Numbered from the stretch's first letter, positions 9,033 through 20,415 are shown. The stretch: 64,000 bases of DNA from Duganella fentianensis (GCF_009857835.1 NZ_WWCL01000001.1:744001-808000), one strand, 5' to 3'. Numbers and translations are program-made. The notes: generated by a model not told the origin, from the sequence alone.

Positions 9033-10544
9033 TTACATCTTCTCTGTCGCGCACTGCGCAGCAATGTACTCTTCGTGCGTCGGCATGTGATCGACACAGC
9101 GCTGCACCACATCCTTGACGTTGTTCAGGAAGCCTTCGATTTCCTCCGGCGTGCGCTGATCCACCAGCGGGTGGTAGCCCTTGCTGCGCAGGCCCTGACC
9201 ATGCATCACCTGTATCCAGCTGGTTTCCGTGAACAGTTCGTCGCGCGACAGCAGCAGGCGGCCATTGCTCTGGTACAGATCCATGCGGCGCTGTAGCGTA
9301 TCGGGTATCGGCATATTGCGGCAGTAGTCCCAGAACGGATCGCCCACGCGCTGATTAAGCTTGTAGTGCAGGATCAGGAAGTCGCGGATGCCGATGTATT
9401 CTTCGTCATTGGCGCGGTTGAAGGCGTCGATGTCGGCCTGCTCGAAGCCCATGTGCGGGAACATCATGAGCAAACGGGTAATGCCGGTCTGCACCAGATG
9501 GATACTGGTCGATTCCAGCGGCTCCATGAAGCCGCCGGCCAGACCGATGGATACCACGTTGCGGTTCCATGCCAGCTTGCGCTTGCCCGCTTTGAAAGTC
9601 AGGTGGCGCGGGTGGGCCAGCGCCTTGCCATCCAGATTATTCATCAGGATATCTTCCGCTTCGGCTTCCTGCATGAACTGGCTGCAGTAGACATGGCCGT
9701 TGCCGATGCGGTGCTGCAGCGGAATGCGCCACTGCCAGCCAGCCTTGTGGGCGGTGGAGCGGGTGTAGGGCAGCAGCGGGCTGACCGAGGCGCATGGCAC
9801 GGCAATCGCACGGTCGCACGGCAGGTAGTGCGACCAGTCTTCGAAGCCCGTCTTCAGGGTTTCTTCGATCAGCAGGCCACGGAAGCCGGAGCAGTCGATA
9901 AACAGATCACCCTCGATGCGCTCACCGCTATGCAGCACCACGGCTTCTACATAGCCATCGCTGGCACGCTGTTCGACCTTGATGATACGGCCTTCGGTAC
10001 GGATGGCGCCGCGGCTCTCGCTGACGCGGCGCAGGTATTTGGCATACAGCGAAGCGTCGAAGTGGAAGGCGTGGGAAATGTCGGCCAGTGGCGAATCGCC
10101 GCTCTCGCGGTCGGCGCGCATGAATTTGAACTGGCGTGCTGCGGCGGTGTTGATCGAATAGTCTTCGATATTCGGCGCCTTGCCTTCCTGGTACATTTTC
10201 AGCCAGTAGTGGTAGAAGCGCGCCAGCATCTGGTCGCGTCCGATCACGCCGAAGCCGTGCAGATAGGAGTCGCCCGGTTTGCCCCAGTTGACGAACTCGA
10301 TGCCGAGTTTGAAAGTGCCTTGAGTGTTGCGCAGGAATTCGTTTTCGTCGATGCCGATCAGGTCATTGAACCCGCGGATGACAGGAATAGTCGCTTCGCC
10401 TACGCCGATGGTGGAGATTTCATCGGATTCGATCAGGCGGATTTCGCAACCGTTGGAGATTAAAGTGGACATCGCGGCGGCGGTCATCCAGCCCGATGTG
10501 CCGCCACCGACGATGACGACTTTTTTAACCAGTCCCAGACTCAT
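9033..10544 (-). CDS. flavin-dependent (tryptophan-type) halogenase, copy 2
   Basis: The product has 503 residues. ATG at 10544 is preferred because GGAG lies 5 bases before it and overlaps the alternative GTG at 10550. It aligns end to end with copy 1, with more than half the residues identical by eye. GGGTSGW (13-19), the catalytic Lys79 in GTFKLGIEFVNW, WQWRIP and EPLESTS are all conserved. The differences cluster outside the catalytic centre, for instance SPLLPYT against SVLTPYT before the shared RSTAH. The two genes converge on a shared hairpin. The pair probably arose by inverted duplication and then diverged in specificity; the substrate is unknown. Relation to sugar uptake is by context only. 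Confidence 0.9.
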   Translation of the reverse strand: MSLGLVKKVVIVGGGTSGWMTAAAMSTLISNGCEIRLIESDEISTIGVGEATIPVIRGFNDLIGIDENEFLRNTQGTFKLGIEFVNWGKPGDSYLHGFGVIGRDQMLARFYHYWLKMYQEGKAPNIEDYSINTAAARQFKFMRADRESGDSPLADISHAFHFDASLYAKYLRRVSESRGAIRTEGRIIKVEQRASDGYVEAVVLHSGERIEGDLFIDCSGFRGLLIEETLKTGFEDWSHYLPCDRAIAVPCASVSPLLPYTRSTAHKAGWQWRIPLQHRIGNGHVYCSQFMQEAEAEDILMNNLDGKALAHPRHLTFKAGKRKLAWNRNVVSIGLAGGFMEPLESTSIHLVQTGITRLLMMFPHMGFEQADIDAFNRANDEEYIGIRDFLILHYKLNQRVGDPFWDYCRNMPIPDTLQRRMDLYQSNGRLLLSRDELFTETSWIQVMHGQGLRSKGYHPLVDQRTPEEIEGFLNNVKDVVQRCVDHMPTHEEYIAAQCATEKM

Positions 10545-10565
10545 TTTCACTCCGTTTTGTAAGCT

Positions 10566-10597
10566 GATGAAGCACCCGTTAATCGGGGTGCTTCATC
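10566..10597 (-). terminator. 12-bp perfect hairpin between M2 peptidase and halogenase 2
   Basis: GATGAAGCACCC and GGGTGCTTCATC pair perfectly across an 8-base loop. It lies between the M2 peptidase stop and the halogenase ribosome binding site, with no T-run. It could terminate, protect or process the transcript. Confidence 0.5.
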
Positions 10598-10673
10598 ATA
10601 CACGCTGGGGTGAAGCTAGTCTCGGACTGTCGCTTAAATACAGCGTCTGACGGCGACGCTGATGTTGGCTTTT

Positions 10674-12503
10674 TTACTTCTTGGCAGCCGCTGCATAAGC
10701 AGCATTCTGGGCATCCAGCCAGGTCTTCAGCGGTGCGAAGTAGTCGAGCAGTGCACCACCGTCGATACGCTCTTCACCCGAAATGGCTTTCAGCTCTTCC
10801 GGCCAGGGTTTGCTGGCGCCCATGGCCAGCATCTGCTGCAGTTTGGCGCCTGCTTTGGCGTTGCCATAGATCGAGCAACGGTGCAGAGGCCCCGTGTAGC
10901 CTGCCTCGCGGCACAGCGCACGGTGGAACTGGAACTGCAGCATATTGGCCAGGAAGTAGCGTGCGTAAGGCACGTCGGCTGCCACGTGGTACTTGGCACC
11001 GGCATCGAAACCTGCCCCTTTGGCATCCATCGCGACCGGGCGTTTCATGCCCATGTACTGCTCGCGCAACTGCCACCAGCTCTTGTCGAAATCTGCCGGT
11101 TTGGTCTTGCCGGAGTAGACATCCCAGCGCCATTTATCGACCATGTACGCGAACGGCAGCATAGGAACTTTGCCCAGGGCGCGTTCCAGTAATTGACCTA
11201 TATCTGCATCGGCATCCGGTGCCTGATCCATCAGGCCGATCTTCTGCAGGTAGTCGGGCGTGATGGAAAGGGCGATGGTGTCGCCGATGGCTTCGTGGAA
11301 GCCGTCATTGGCGCCGCCGCGGTACAGGTAAGGCTGGCCCGTATAGCCGAGGAAGTAGTAGACGTGACCGAGTTCGTGGTGGATCACGGTGAAATCTTCT
11401 GCCGTCGGGTTGATGCACATCTTGATACGCACATCATCCTTCTCGTTGATCGGCCATGCCGAAGCGTGGCACACCACATCGCGGTCGCGCGGCTTGGTGA
11501 ACAGCGAACGTTCCCAGAACGACGCGGGCAGCTTCTGCATGCCCAGCGAGGTGTAGAAACCTTCTGCATACTTGGTCATCTGCTTGGCGTCGGTCTTGCG
11601 TTCTTCCAGTACCTTGGTCAGGCTGTAGTTGCTGGCGCCCGTAGCCGGTTTCAGGATGGGATAAAGATTGTTCCAGGTCTGGCTCCACATATTGCCGTAC
11701 AGGTGGGCCGGAATCGGGCCTTCCAGCGGCACCACGTCGGCGCCATAGGTTTCGCGCAGCTTGTAGCGGCTATAGGTATGCAGCGAGTCATACAGCGGCT
11801 TGACCTGCTGCCACAGACGTTCCATTTCGCTGGCAAAGGCATCGGCCGGCATGTCGTACTGCGAACGCCACATGGCGCCCGTATCGACAAAGCCCATCTG
11901 CTTGGCGCCCTTGTTGGACAGGGCGATGTAGTCGAGGTATTTGCCTTTGTACTCAGGCGACTGGGCGTGCCAGCCTGCCCACATTTCTTTCAGCTTGGCT
12001 TCGTCGCGGCTATTCGCCAGTACTTTTTCCATTTCACCCAGCGCCATGCAGGCGCCGGCGCTGCCATCGGCATTTTTCGGGCAGTATTTGGCTTTGCCGT
12101 AGGCGCCGTTCAGGCCTGCCTGCAGGGCGGCGTACTGCTCGCGTTCTTTCGGATCGGCGAATACCAGCGTCTGCTGCAGCAGCATCAGCTTGCGGGCCGA
12201 GTCGGCCGGCAGTTTCAGGCCGTTGAAGCGGCGTGCGCCGATGGCGGCTTCACCGGAGGCGGTCAGATAGCGCTCGGCGAAGAAGGAGGCTATCGCTTCC
12301 GTATCATCGGTAATGAAGTTGGAACCAACCCATGCGCCCAGTGCCTGCTCGTTGTTCAGTTTATTGAGCCTGGCTTCGGTGTCGCTGAGGAAGCGCTCGG
12401 CTTCGGCAACGGTCGGTTTCTGGGTGGGGGCGGCCAGCACGGTGGTGCTGGCGGCTGACGTGGCGGCTAGGGCCAGCAGCGTGCTGATAATTTTTGGTGT
12501 CAC
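10674..12503 (-). CDS. peptidyl-dipeptidase, family M2 (ACE-like), exported
   Basis: The product has 609 residues from a GTG at 12503, chosen because GGGAG lies 6 bases upstream; the in-frame ATG at 12509 directly abuts that Shine-Dalgarno. Residues 1-25 form a signal peptide ending VLAA. Zinc ligands are HELGH at 376-380 and Glu404 in GFHEAIGD, the same arrangement as animal angiotensin-converting enzyme (HEMGH...GFHEAIGD). Family M2 enzymes remove C-terminal dipeptides from oligopeptides, here presumably in the periplasm. It lies between the halogenases and a GH31 gene, all reading left. Its place in a starch locus is unexplained; a POT-type peptide transporter is encoded further along. Confidence 0.92.
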   Translation of the reverse strand: MTPKIISTLLALAATSAASTTVLAAPTQKPTVAEAERFLSDTEARLNKLNNEQALGAWVGSNFITDDTEAIASFFAERYLTASGEAAIGARRFNGLKLPADSARKLMLLQQTLVFADPKEREQYAALQAGLNGAYGKAKYCPKNADGSAGACMALGEMEKVLANSRDEAKLKEMWAGWHAQSPEYKGKYLDYIALSNKGAKQMGFVDTGAMWRSQYDMPADAFASEMERLWQQVKPLYDSLHTYSRYKLRETYGADVVPLEGPIPAHLYGNMWSQTWNNLYPILKPATGASNYSLTKVLEERKTDAKQMTKYAEGFYTSLGMQKLPASFWERSLFTKPRDRDVVCHASAWPINEKDDVRIKMCINPTAEDFTVIHHELGHVYYFLGYTGQPYLYRGGANDGFHEAIGDTIALSITPDYLQKIGLMDQAPDADADIGQLLERALGKVPMLPFAYMVDKWRWDVYSGKTKPADFDKSWWQLREQYMGMKRPVAMDAKGAGFDAGAKYHVAADVPYARYFLANMLQFQFHRALCREAGYTGPLHRCSIYGNAKAGAKLQQMLAMGASKPWPEELKAISGEERIDGGALLDYFAPLKTWLDAQNAAYAAAAKK

Positions 12504-12581
12504 AGGCATCTCCCTTGGTGGTCTTGTCATGGCACCGGATGTAACCATCCGATGGGCGGCAATGATACACCCAGGCGAAAG

Positions 12582-12606
12582 CGGGGCGGGCAAAATTCCC
12601 GCCCCG
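12582..12606 (-). terminator. GC-rich hairpin after GH31 gene
   Basis: CGGGGCGGG and CCCGCCCCG form a perfect 9-bp stem with a 7-base AT loop just beyond the GH31 stop. There is no T-run, so termination efficiency is uncertain. Confidence 0.5.
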
Positions 12607-12626
12607 GCCTGTCCTCGTGCGGAGGC

Positions 12627-15077
12627 TTACAGGGTGATGCTGACGCTGCGGTTGGCGGCGCCGCTGGCCGGCATAGCCACGTTCAGTACTTTGCTGCCTT
12701 CGTCCCACACGAACATCACGGCTTTGCCATCGACGCGCACCACGGAAGGCGCGCGCGTGACATTGTGCACCTGCAGGGCGATGCTGCGGTCCGGCCGCTG
12801 GTACTGCTTGCCCGCTTCGGCGCTGACGCTGATGGTCAGCTCGCGGCCCTGCAGTTTGCTGGCGAAGTTCAGCAGCTCGTACTGGCCCTGTTCATAGGCG
12901 TTGGCAGTGCTGCCATCGTCGTCATACAGCTTGCCGCTGCCGGCGCTGACGCTGGCATCGTGGTAGTAGTGCAGTTCGATGTGGCGGGTGTTGTAGTCGC
13001 GCGTGCTCTGCACCACTTTGGCCATGGGGATGAAGGCGCCGCCGCGCACGTACACGGGGATATGGTTGGCTTCCAGTCTGACGCTATCGCTGATGCCGCC
13101 GGCATGTTTGGCACCCGTGTAGAAGTCGAACCATACGCTGCGCGCCGGGAAGTAGACTTCGGCCGTGCTGGCGCCCTTGGTAAGTACCGGCGTCACCAGC
13201 AGGTCCTTGCCCCATAGGTAGCTGGACGACATGGCATATACCTTGGTATTGCGCGGCTCTTCGTACAGCATGGGGCGCATCAGCGGCAGGCCGGAACGGT
13301 GATTGTCGAAGGCCAGCGTGTAGTTATATGGCAGCAGGCGATAGCGCAGGCGGATCGCTTCGCGCGCCAGTGCCTTGGTGGCGTCATCGCGGTACACGGG
13401 TTCCGGTGCTACATCATCCTGCGCGTGCGGACGGAAGATGGGCTGGAACACCCCATATTGCAGCCAGCGTGCATACAGTTCGTTATCGAGCACGGGGTTG
13501 GCAAAGCCGCCCAGATCGGAGTGCATATAGGCGGCACCCTGCATGCCCATCTGCAGGGCGATTTCCGGTTGCGAGTGCAGGCCGCCCCAGCTGCGGTCTA
13601 CGTCGCCCGACCATGGAATAATGCCGTAGCGCTGGGTACCCGAGTAACCGGCCCGCATCAGGATGAAGGGGCGCTCCGTCGGGTAGTCGCGCTGATAGCC
13701 TTCCGCCACCAGCCGGGCCCACTGGTGGCCGTAGATGTTGTGCACTGCCTCGGCACCGCCGGTAGCGTGCTGCATGGCGGCGGGATGGACTTCCGGCTCG
13801 CCCAGATCGCCCCAGACGCCGGCCACGCCCTGCTGGTGCAGCTCCTGGTAGATATTCCAGAACCAGTCCTTGCCGGGCTGGCCGAAAATATCGATCAGGC
13901 CTGTGTGGCCGAAGTAGAAGTCATAGGCCAGCGCAGCGCCGCTGGCATCCGTGCCGAGGATTTTTTTATCCACGGCTTCCTGCCATCGGGCCGAAGTATC
14001 GACGATGAACGGTTCGGTAATCACCACCGTCTGCACGCCCTTGTTGCGGAAGTCGCTGATCATGCCGGCCGGGTTGGGGAAGTTATCCTTGTCCCACGCC
14101 AGATTGCCCATGGTGCCTTTGACTTCTTTGCCGAACCAGAACAGGTCGAACACGATGGCATCGAGCGGAATATCGTCCGCAATGAATTTATTCACCGTGG
14201 CGCGGGCGATCGCCTCATCGCGGTAGCCAAAGCGCATGGCGAAGTTGCCCAGCGCCCAGCGCGGCGGCAAGGGCTGCCGGCCCGTCAGGCTGGTGTAGCT
14301 GGCGATCAGGTCTTCCCAGCTGTCGCCGGCGATCACCTGATAGGTCTTGCGGCCGCCCGTGGTTTCATAGCTCAGGCTATTGTCCTTGCGGCTGTCGAAA
14401 TCCAGATAGCCCGTCTGCGGATTATCGAAGTGCAGCGCATACATTTTCGACGACAGGGCCAGCGGCATGCCATAGCCCATCTGGGTGGAATGCTCGCCAT
14501 AGCCGTAGTGGGCCTTGTTATACAGGGTAAAGCGCTGGCCGCGGCGGTTCATGCCGACGGCACGCTCGCCGGCGCCATACAGGGCTTCATCCTTGTCGAG
14601 TGCGAATTCGATGGCTTCCAGCGTGCGCGCTACGCCCTGATGGATATCCTTGCTGCCTAGGGCGGGGTCGTCCTGCTTCTTCATATAGCCGTGCTTTTCC
14701 GCGACCAGCTTGTGGCCCTTGTAGGCGTAGCTGATCTGGAATGGCGCCTTGGTGATGGTCACCTGCATGGCGCCGGCCATGTATTCGAGGTGGCCTGCTT
14801 TGCTGGTCAGTGTGGTTTTTACGCCCGCCGGTGCCAGCACTACGGCGTGCGAGGCCGGGTCGGCCACTTCGCCGTTCGGGACAAAGGTGGTTTCGACCAT
14901 GCTGGTCGTGTAGGGCTTGATCAGATAGCGGCCATCGCTGGTGCGTACTTCCAGCACGCCATCGCGCTGGCTGGCACTTTCGAACTTGCGCTCGGCATTC
15001 TGCGCCAGTACGGCGTGGCTGGCCAGTAGGGTCAGGGGCAGCAGGGTGGCGAGGCGGGTCAGAGGTGGTTTTTTCAT
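12627..15077 (-). CDS. GH31 alpha-glucosidase, exported
   Basis: The product has 816 residues with a signal peptide (residues 1-25, ending AVLAQ). An N-terminal beta-sandwich precedes the GH31 barrel. Nucleophile Asp424 lies in GVWGDLGEPE and the proposed acid/base Asp492 in IIPWSGD. A C-terminal DUF5110-like beta region follows (YNTRHIELHYYHD...). The enzyme should release glucose from non-reducing ends of malto-oligosaccharides in the periplasm or on the cell surface. The gene diverges from the SLC45-type permease gene, and two TGTAGT-like palindromes lie between them. An alpha-xylosidase or other GH31 specificity cannot be excluded, but the context favours alpha-glucosidase. Confidence 0.9.
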   Translation of the reverse strand: MKKPPLTRLATLLPLTLLASHAVLAQNAERKFESASQRDGVLEVRTSDGRYLIKPYTTSMVETTFVPNGEVADPASHAVVLAPAGVKTTLTSKAGHLEYMAGAMQVTITKAPFQISYAYKGHKLVAEKHGYMKKQDDPALGSKDIHQGVARTLEAIEFALDKDEALYGAGERAVGMNRRGQRFTLYNKAHYGYGEHSTQMGYGMPLALSSKMYALHFDNPQTGYLDFDSRKDNSLSYETTGGRKTYQVIAGDSWEDLIASYTSLTGRQPLPPRWALGNFAMRFGYRDEAIARATVNKFIADDIPLDAIVFDLFWFGKEVKGTMGNLAWDKDNFPNPAGMISDFRNKGVQTVVITEPFIVDTSARWQEAVDKKILGTDASGAALAYDFYFGHTGLIDIFGQPGKDWFWNIYQELHQQGVAGVWGDLGEPEVHPAAMQHATGGAEAVHNIYGHQWARLVAEGYQRDYPTERPFILMRAGYSGTQRYGIIPWSGDVDRSWGGLHSQPEIALQMGMQGAAYMHSDLGGFANPVLDNELYARWLQYGVFQPIFRPHAQDDVAPEPVYRDDATKALAREAIRLRYRLLPYNYTLAFDNHRSGLPLMRPMLYEEPRNTKVYAMSSSYLWGKDLLVTPVLTKGASTAEVYFPARSVWFDFYTGAKHAGGISDSVRLEANHIPVYVRGGAFIPMAKVVQSTRDYNTRHIELHYYHDASVSAGSGKLYDDDGSTANAYEQGQYELLNFASKLQGRELTISVSAEAGKQYQRPDRSIALQVHNVTRAPSVVRVDGKAVMFVWDEGSKVLNVAMPASGAANRSVSITL

Positions 15078-15110
15078 GTAGTCGGGTCGTCTCTAAATAG
15101 TCTGTGTTTA

Positions 15111-15125
15111 TGTTGTTTGGCTACA
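15111..15125. promoter_or_regulatory. HexR-like operator, site 4
   Basis: TGTTGTTTGGCTACA matches TGTAGT-N3-ACTACA at 10 of 12 positions and lies 34 bases upstream of the GH31 ATG. Confidence 0.5.
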
Positions 15126-15209
15126 TTTAGGCAGGGGTTTTCACCGTGCAGCTGGCTGTTTTCCTGTATTTTACCTTGGGTTCTATCATTTGACACACAT
15201 CAGGTGCCG

Positions 15210-15224
15210 TGTTATTTTGCTACA
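15210..15224. promoter_or_regulatory. HexR-like operator, site 5
   Basis: TGTTATTTTGCTACA matches 9 of 12 positions and lies about 30 bases before the permease ATG, mirroring site 4 on the other gene of the divergent pair. Confidence 0.4.
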
Positions 15225-15252
15225 AATCTCAAAATAGTCGGGGACACGCCGC

Positions 15253-16581
15253 ATGCACACTTCCACCAGTAAGCCCATACTGTCGTTCTGGCAGTTATGG
15301 AATATGAGCTTCGGCTTCTTCGGCATCCAGTTCGGCTTTGCGCTGCAAAATGCCAACACCAGCCGCATCTTTTCCACCCTCGGTGCGAATCCCGACGACC
15401 TTTCCCTGTTCTGGCTGGCCGCTCCCGTCACGGGGCTGCTGGTGCAGCCCATCATCGGCTATTTGAGCGACAACACCTGGCACCCGACCTGGGGCCGCCG
15501 CCGTCCGTTCTTCTTCATCGGTGCCTTGCTGGCGTCCATTGCCTTGTTCCTGATGCCGAATTCCAGCGCGCTGTGGATGGCCGTGGCCGTGCTGTGGCTG
15601 ATGGATGGCGCCATCAACGTGTCGATGGAACCGTTCCGTGCCTTTGTCGGCGACAAGCTGGGACCATCGCAGCAGACTGCCGGTTTCGCCATGCAGACCT
15701 TCTTCATCGGCTGGGGCGCCGTGATCGCGTCGCTGCTGCCGACCATCTTTGCCGACTACCTGAAGGTGAGCAATGTGCCCGTCAACGGCGCGATTCCTGA
15801 CACCGTGCGCTACTCCTTCTACAGCGGTGGTGCGATCTACATGCTGGCCGTGCTGTGGACTGTGCTGACGGCGAAAGAAACCCCGCCTGACGATCTGGAA
15901 GCTTTCCGCGCCGAGCAGCGCCGCACCAAGGGCATGGCTTTCGCCCTGCGTGAAATCATGGGTGGCTTTACCCGTATGCCGGCGACCATGCTGCAGCTGG
16001 CGGCAGTGCAGTTCTTTACCTGGATTGCCCTGTTCGCGATGTGGATCTATACCACTTCGGCCATAGGCGAAAACGTGTTCGGCACGGTGGATGCCCAGTC
16101 TGCGGCCTATCAGGAAGCCGGCAACCGTGTCGGCGTGATGTTCGCCGTGTATAGCGGGGTGTCGGCACTGGCGGCGTTCATCCTGCCTGTCTTCGCGCGC
16201 TACACCAGCCGTAAATTCGTTCACATGAGCTGCCTGGTCATCGGTGGCGTCAGCCTGTTCAGCCTATATGCCATCCACGATGTCAACCTGCTGTATGTGC
16301 CGATGATAGGCGTGGGCATAGCGTGGGCCAGCATTCTGACCATGCCGTATGCGATTCTGGCCGGTGCCCTGCCGGCCAAACGCATGGGCTACTACATGGG
16401 CGTGTTCAATTTCTTCATCGTGATTCCGCAGATCGTCAGCGGCCTGCTGCTGGGTTTCGTCACCAAGCACCTGTTCGCAGGTCACACCGTGCAGACCGTG
16501 ATGCTGGGCGGTGTGTGCATGATCGTGGCCGGTGTGTTGACCCTGATTGTGCGTGATAACGCAGAACCCGTGGGCCAGTGA
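15253..16581 (+). CDS. MFS maltose/maltodextrin permease, SLC45/GPH type
   Basis: The product has 442 residues and about 12 membrane spans. The N-terminus (SFWQLWNMSFGFFGIQFGFA) and the first loop GYLSDNTWHPTWGRRRPFFF are typical of the SLC45-like sugar permeases found in maltose loci of Caulobacter and Xanthomonas. GWGAVIASLLP and GMLxPYA-like helices follow (ILTMPYAILAGALPAKRMGYYMG). It should import maltose or short maltodextrins across the inner membrane by proton symport, supplying the cytoplasmic alpha-glucosidase. No maltose ABC transporter is encoded in this window, so this permease is the likely sole importer here. Phosphoglucomutase follows after 110 bases on the same strand. Confidence 0.88.
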   Translation: MHTSTSKPILSFWQLWNMSFGFFGIQFGFALQNANTSRIFSTLGANPDDLSLFWLAAPVTGLLVQPIIGYLSDNTWHPTWGRRRPFFFIGALLASIALFLMPNSSALWMAVAVLWLMDGAINVSMEPFRAFVGDKLGPSQQTAGFAMQTFFIGWGAVIASLLPTIFADYLKVSNVPVNGAIPDTVRYSFYSGGAIYMLAVLWTVLTAKETPPDDLEAFRAEQRRTKGMAFALREIMGGFTRMPATMLQLAAVQFFTWIALFAMWIYTTSAIGENVFGTVDAQSAAYQEAGNRVGVMFAVYSGVSALAAFILPVFARYTSRKFVHMSCLVIGGVSLFSLYAIHDVNLLYVPMIGVGIAWASILTMPYAILAGALPAKRMGYYMGVFNFFIVIPQIVSGLLLGFVTKHLFAGHTVQTVMLGGVCMIVAGVLTLIVRDNAEPVGQ

Positions 16582-16586
16582 GGTAA

Positions 16587-18323
<1,737 letters not shown>

Positions 18324-18343
18324 ACTCACTACAGGACGACAGC

Positions 18344-20029
18344 ATGAAATTGACCCCTCTCGCATTCACACTGGCTCTGGCACTGGGTAGCAGCACCATT
18401 GCTACGGCGGCGCCGCAAGCAGCACCGGCGGCAGCAGTCCGGCCATTCTCGTGGGACAACGCGACAGTCTATTTCCTGCTGACGGACCGTTTCAACAACG
18501 CTAACCACGCCAACGATCTGGCCTATGGCCGCAAGGCCGATGCAGCGCCGCTGCGCGGTTTCATGGGCGGCGATCTGGCCGGTATCACTGCGAAAATCCG
18601 CGCCGGCTATTTCACCAGTCTGGGCGTGAACGCCATCTGGCTGACGCCACCCGTGGAGCAGATCCATGCCGGTACTGATGAAGGCACGGGCAAGTCCTAC
18701 GGCTTCCACGGCTACTGGGCCGCGGACTTCACGGCCATCGATGCCAATCTGGGTACGGAGCAGGATTTCCGCGAGCTGGTGGAAGCGGCCCACCAGCGCG
18801 GTATCCGCGTGCTGCTCGATGTGGTGATGAACCACACGGGGCCGGTGACGGAAGCGGATCCCGTATGGCCGGACGAATGGGTGCGCACGGGGCCGGCCTG
18901 CACTTACAAGGATGCGGCCAGTACCATCAGCTGCACGCTGGTGGAGAATCTGCCCGACCTGCGCACGGAAAGCGATACGCCGGTAGCGCTGCCGCCTGCG
19001 CTGGTGGCCAAGTGGCAGCGCGAAGGGCGGCTCGAGCGCGAGCAGCGCGAGCTGGACCAGTTCTTCGCCCGCACCGGTTATCCCCGTGCACCACGCTACT
19101 ACCTGATGAAATGGCATAGCGACTGGGTGCGTAAATACGGCGTGGATGGCTTCCGTGCCGATACGGTGAAACATGTAGAAGCGCCTGTGTGGAGGGAGTT
19201 GCGCGCCGTGGCCGATGCCGCCTTTGAAGACTGGAAGCGCGCCAACCCCGCCAAGAAGCTGTCGGACGACCGCTTCTACATGACGGCCGAAGTGTATAAC
19301 TACCGGCTGGCGGATGGCCAGCTGCATGATCTCGGTGGCGGCCAGATTGCCAACTACTACCAGAACGGTTTCGATAGCCTGATCAATTTCGGCACCGTGG
19401 ACGATGCCGGGCAGGATTACGAGAGCATGTTCAGCCGCTACTCGGCCATGCTGCATGGCGGCGCGCTGCAGGGCTATTCTGTGCTCAACTATCTGGCCTC
19501 GCACGATTTCGACCGCCCCTATGATGCGGCGCGCCGGCGCCCCTTCGAGACGGCCAACAAGCTGCTGCTGGCACCGGGCGCAGCGCAGATCTACTACGGC
19601 GACGAGACGGCACGCCGGCTCGATGTGGCCGAAGCCGTGGGCGATGCCAAGCTGCGCTCCTTCATGAACTGGGATGAGCTGAAACAGAACGCCCAGCGTG
19701 ATGGCTACCGCGTGGCGGAAGTGCGCGCGCACTGGGCCAAACTGGGCCTGTTCCGGCAGGCACACGTCGCCGTGGGCGCCGGCGTGCACCAGCAGTTGCA
19801 GGCGCAGCCCTACGTCTTCAAACGTACGTACAGCAAAGGGGCGCTACAGGATAAGGTGGTGATAGCGCTCGATCTGCCGACTGACCGTAGCACCAGCATT
19901 GCGCTGCATGGCGTGTTCGCCGACGGTGCCAGAGTGCGCGACTACTACAGCGGCAAGACGGCCGTGGTCCGTCACGGTCAGGTCAACTTCGGCACGCGCA
20001 ATGCCGTGCTGCTGATAGGGCAGGACTGA
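18344..20029 (+). CDS. periplasmic alpha-amylase, GH13, MalS-like
   Basis: The product has 561 residues. Residues 1-23 are a signal peptide. The start TVYFLLTDRFNNANHANDLAYGR, followed by GGDLAGITAK and PPVEQIHAG, resembles E. coli MalS (GH13_19). Catalytic regions are DVVMNHTG (159-166), GFRADTVKH with Asp273, TAEVYN with Glu316 and SHDF with Asp388. The usual Asn before HD is Ser, as in MalS. A C-terminal beta domain ends the protein. The enzyme should hydrolyse longer maltodextrins in the periplasm to sizes that the inner-membrane permease can take. AGGA lies 7 bases before the ATG. It is shorter than MalS (676), lacking most of its N-terminal extension. Confidence 0.9.
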   Translation: MKLTPLAFTLALALGSSTIATAAPQAAPAAAVRPFSWDNATVYFLLTDRFNNANHANDLAYGRKADAAPLRGFMGGDLAGITAKIRAGYFTSLGVNAIWLTPPVEQIHAGTDEGTGKSYGFHGYWAADFTAIDANLGTEQDFRELVEAAHQRGIRVLLDVVMNHTGPVTEADPVWPDEWVRTGPACTYKDAASTISCTLVENLPDLRTESDTPVALPPALVAKWQREGRLEREQRELDQFFARTGYPRAPRYYLMKWHSDWVRKYGVDGFRADTVKHVEAPVWRELRAVADAAFEDWKRANPAKKLSDDRFYMTAEVYNYRLADGQLHDLGGGQIANYYQNGFDSLINFGTVDDAGQDYESMFSRYSAMLHGGALQGYSVLNYLASHDFDRPYDAARRRPFETANKLLLAPGAAQIYYGDETARRLDVAEAVGDAKLRSFMNWDELKQNAQRDGYRVAEVRAHWAKLGLFRQAHVAVGAGVHQQLQAQPYVFKRTYSKGALQDKVVIALDLPTDRSTSIALHGVFADGARVRDYYSGKTAVVRHGQVNFGTRNAVLLIGQD

Positions 20030-20058
20030 GGCGCGGACTGCGGTACTTGCTGCTACGC

Positions 20059-20415
20059 TTACTGGGCCGTGATCATCACGGTGGACGGCAGGCTATCGAG
20101 CTTGCCGTCATTGACGATCAGTGTCGCCACATACACGCCTGGCACGTCGGGATTGAAGGTCGGCGAGGCGACTTTGGAGTTGAGCAGATAGGCCACGCTA
20201 TTGGCCGGCTTGGACAGGGTCCACAGGTAGGACACCAGATCCTGGTCGGCATCGCTTGCCGTGCCATTCAGTTTCACCGACGTCCCCACAGCCACTACCT
20301 GCGCCGGACCGGCACTGGCGACGGGTGCATGGTTGGAAGGCGGCACGTAGTCGCCGCCACCGCAGGCGCAAAGTAACACTGACAGGAACAGGGCTGCTGC
20401 GTAGTGGTGTCTCAT
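20059..20415 (-). CDS. small lipoprotein with PKD-like domain
   Basis: The product has 118 residues. A lipobox (SVLLCAC-GGG) makes it a lipoprotein, with Cys near residue 17. The remainder (HAPVASAGPAQVVAVGTSVKLNGTASDADQDLVSYLWTL ... VPGVYVATLIVNDG, quoted in pieces) has the pattern of a single PKD/REJ domain. It lies 49 bases downstream of the pullulanase stop on the same strand and converges with the MalS-like gene. PKD domains mediate carbohydrate or protein binding at surfaces, so it might hold starch or pullulanase at the membrane; this is inference. Start ATG is taken over the adjacent upstream GTG. Confidence 0.75.
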   Translation of the reverse strand: MRHHYAAALFLSVLLCACGGGDYVPPSNHAPVASAGPAQVVAVGTSVKLNGTASDADQDLVSYLWTLSKPANSVAYLLNSKVASPTFNPDVPGVYVATLIVNDGKLDSLPSTVMITAQ

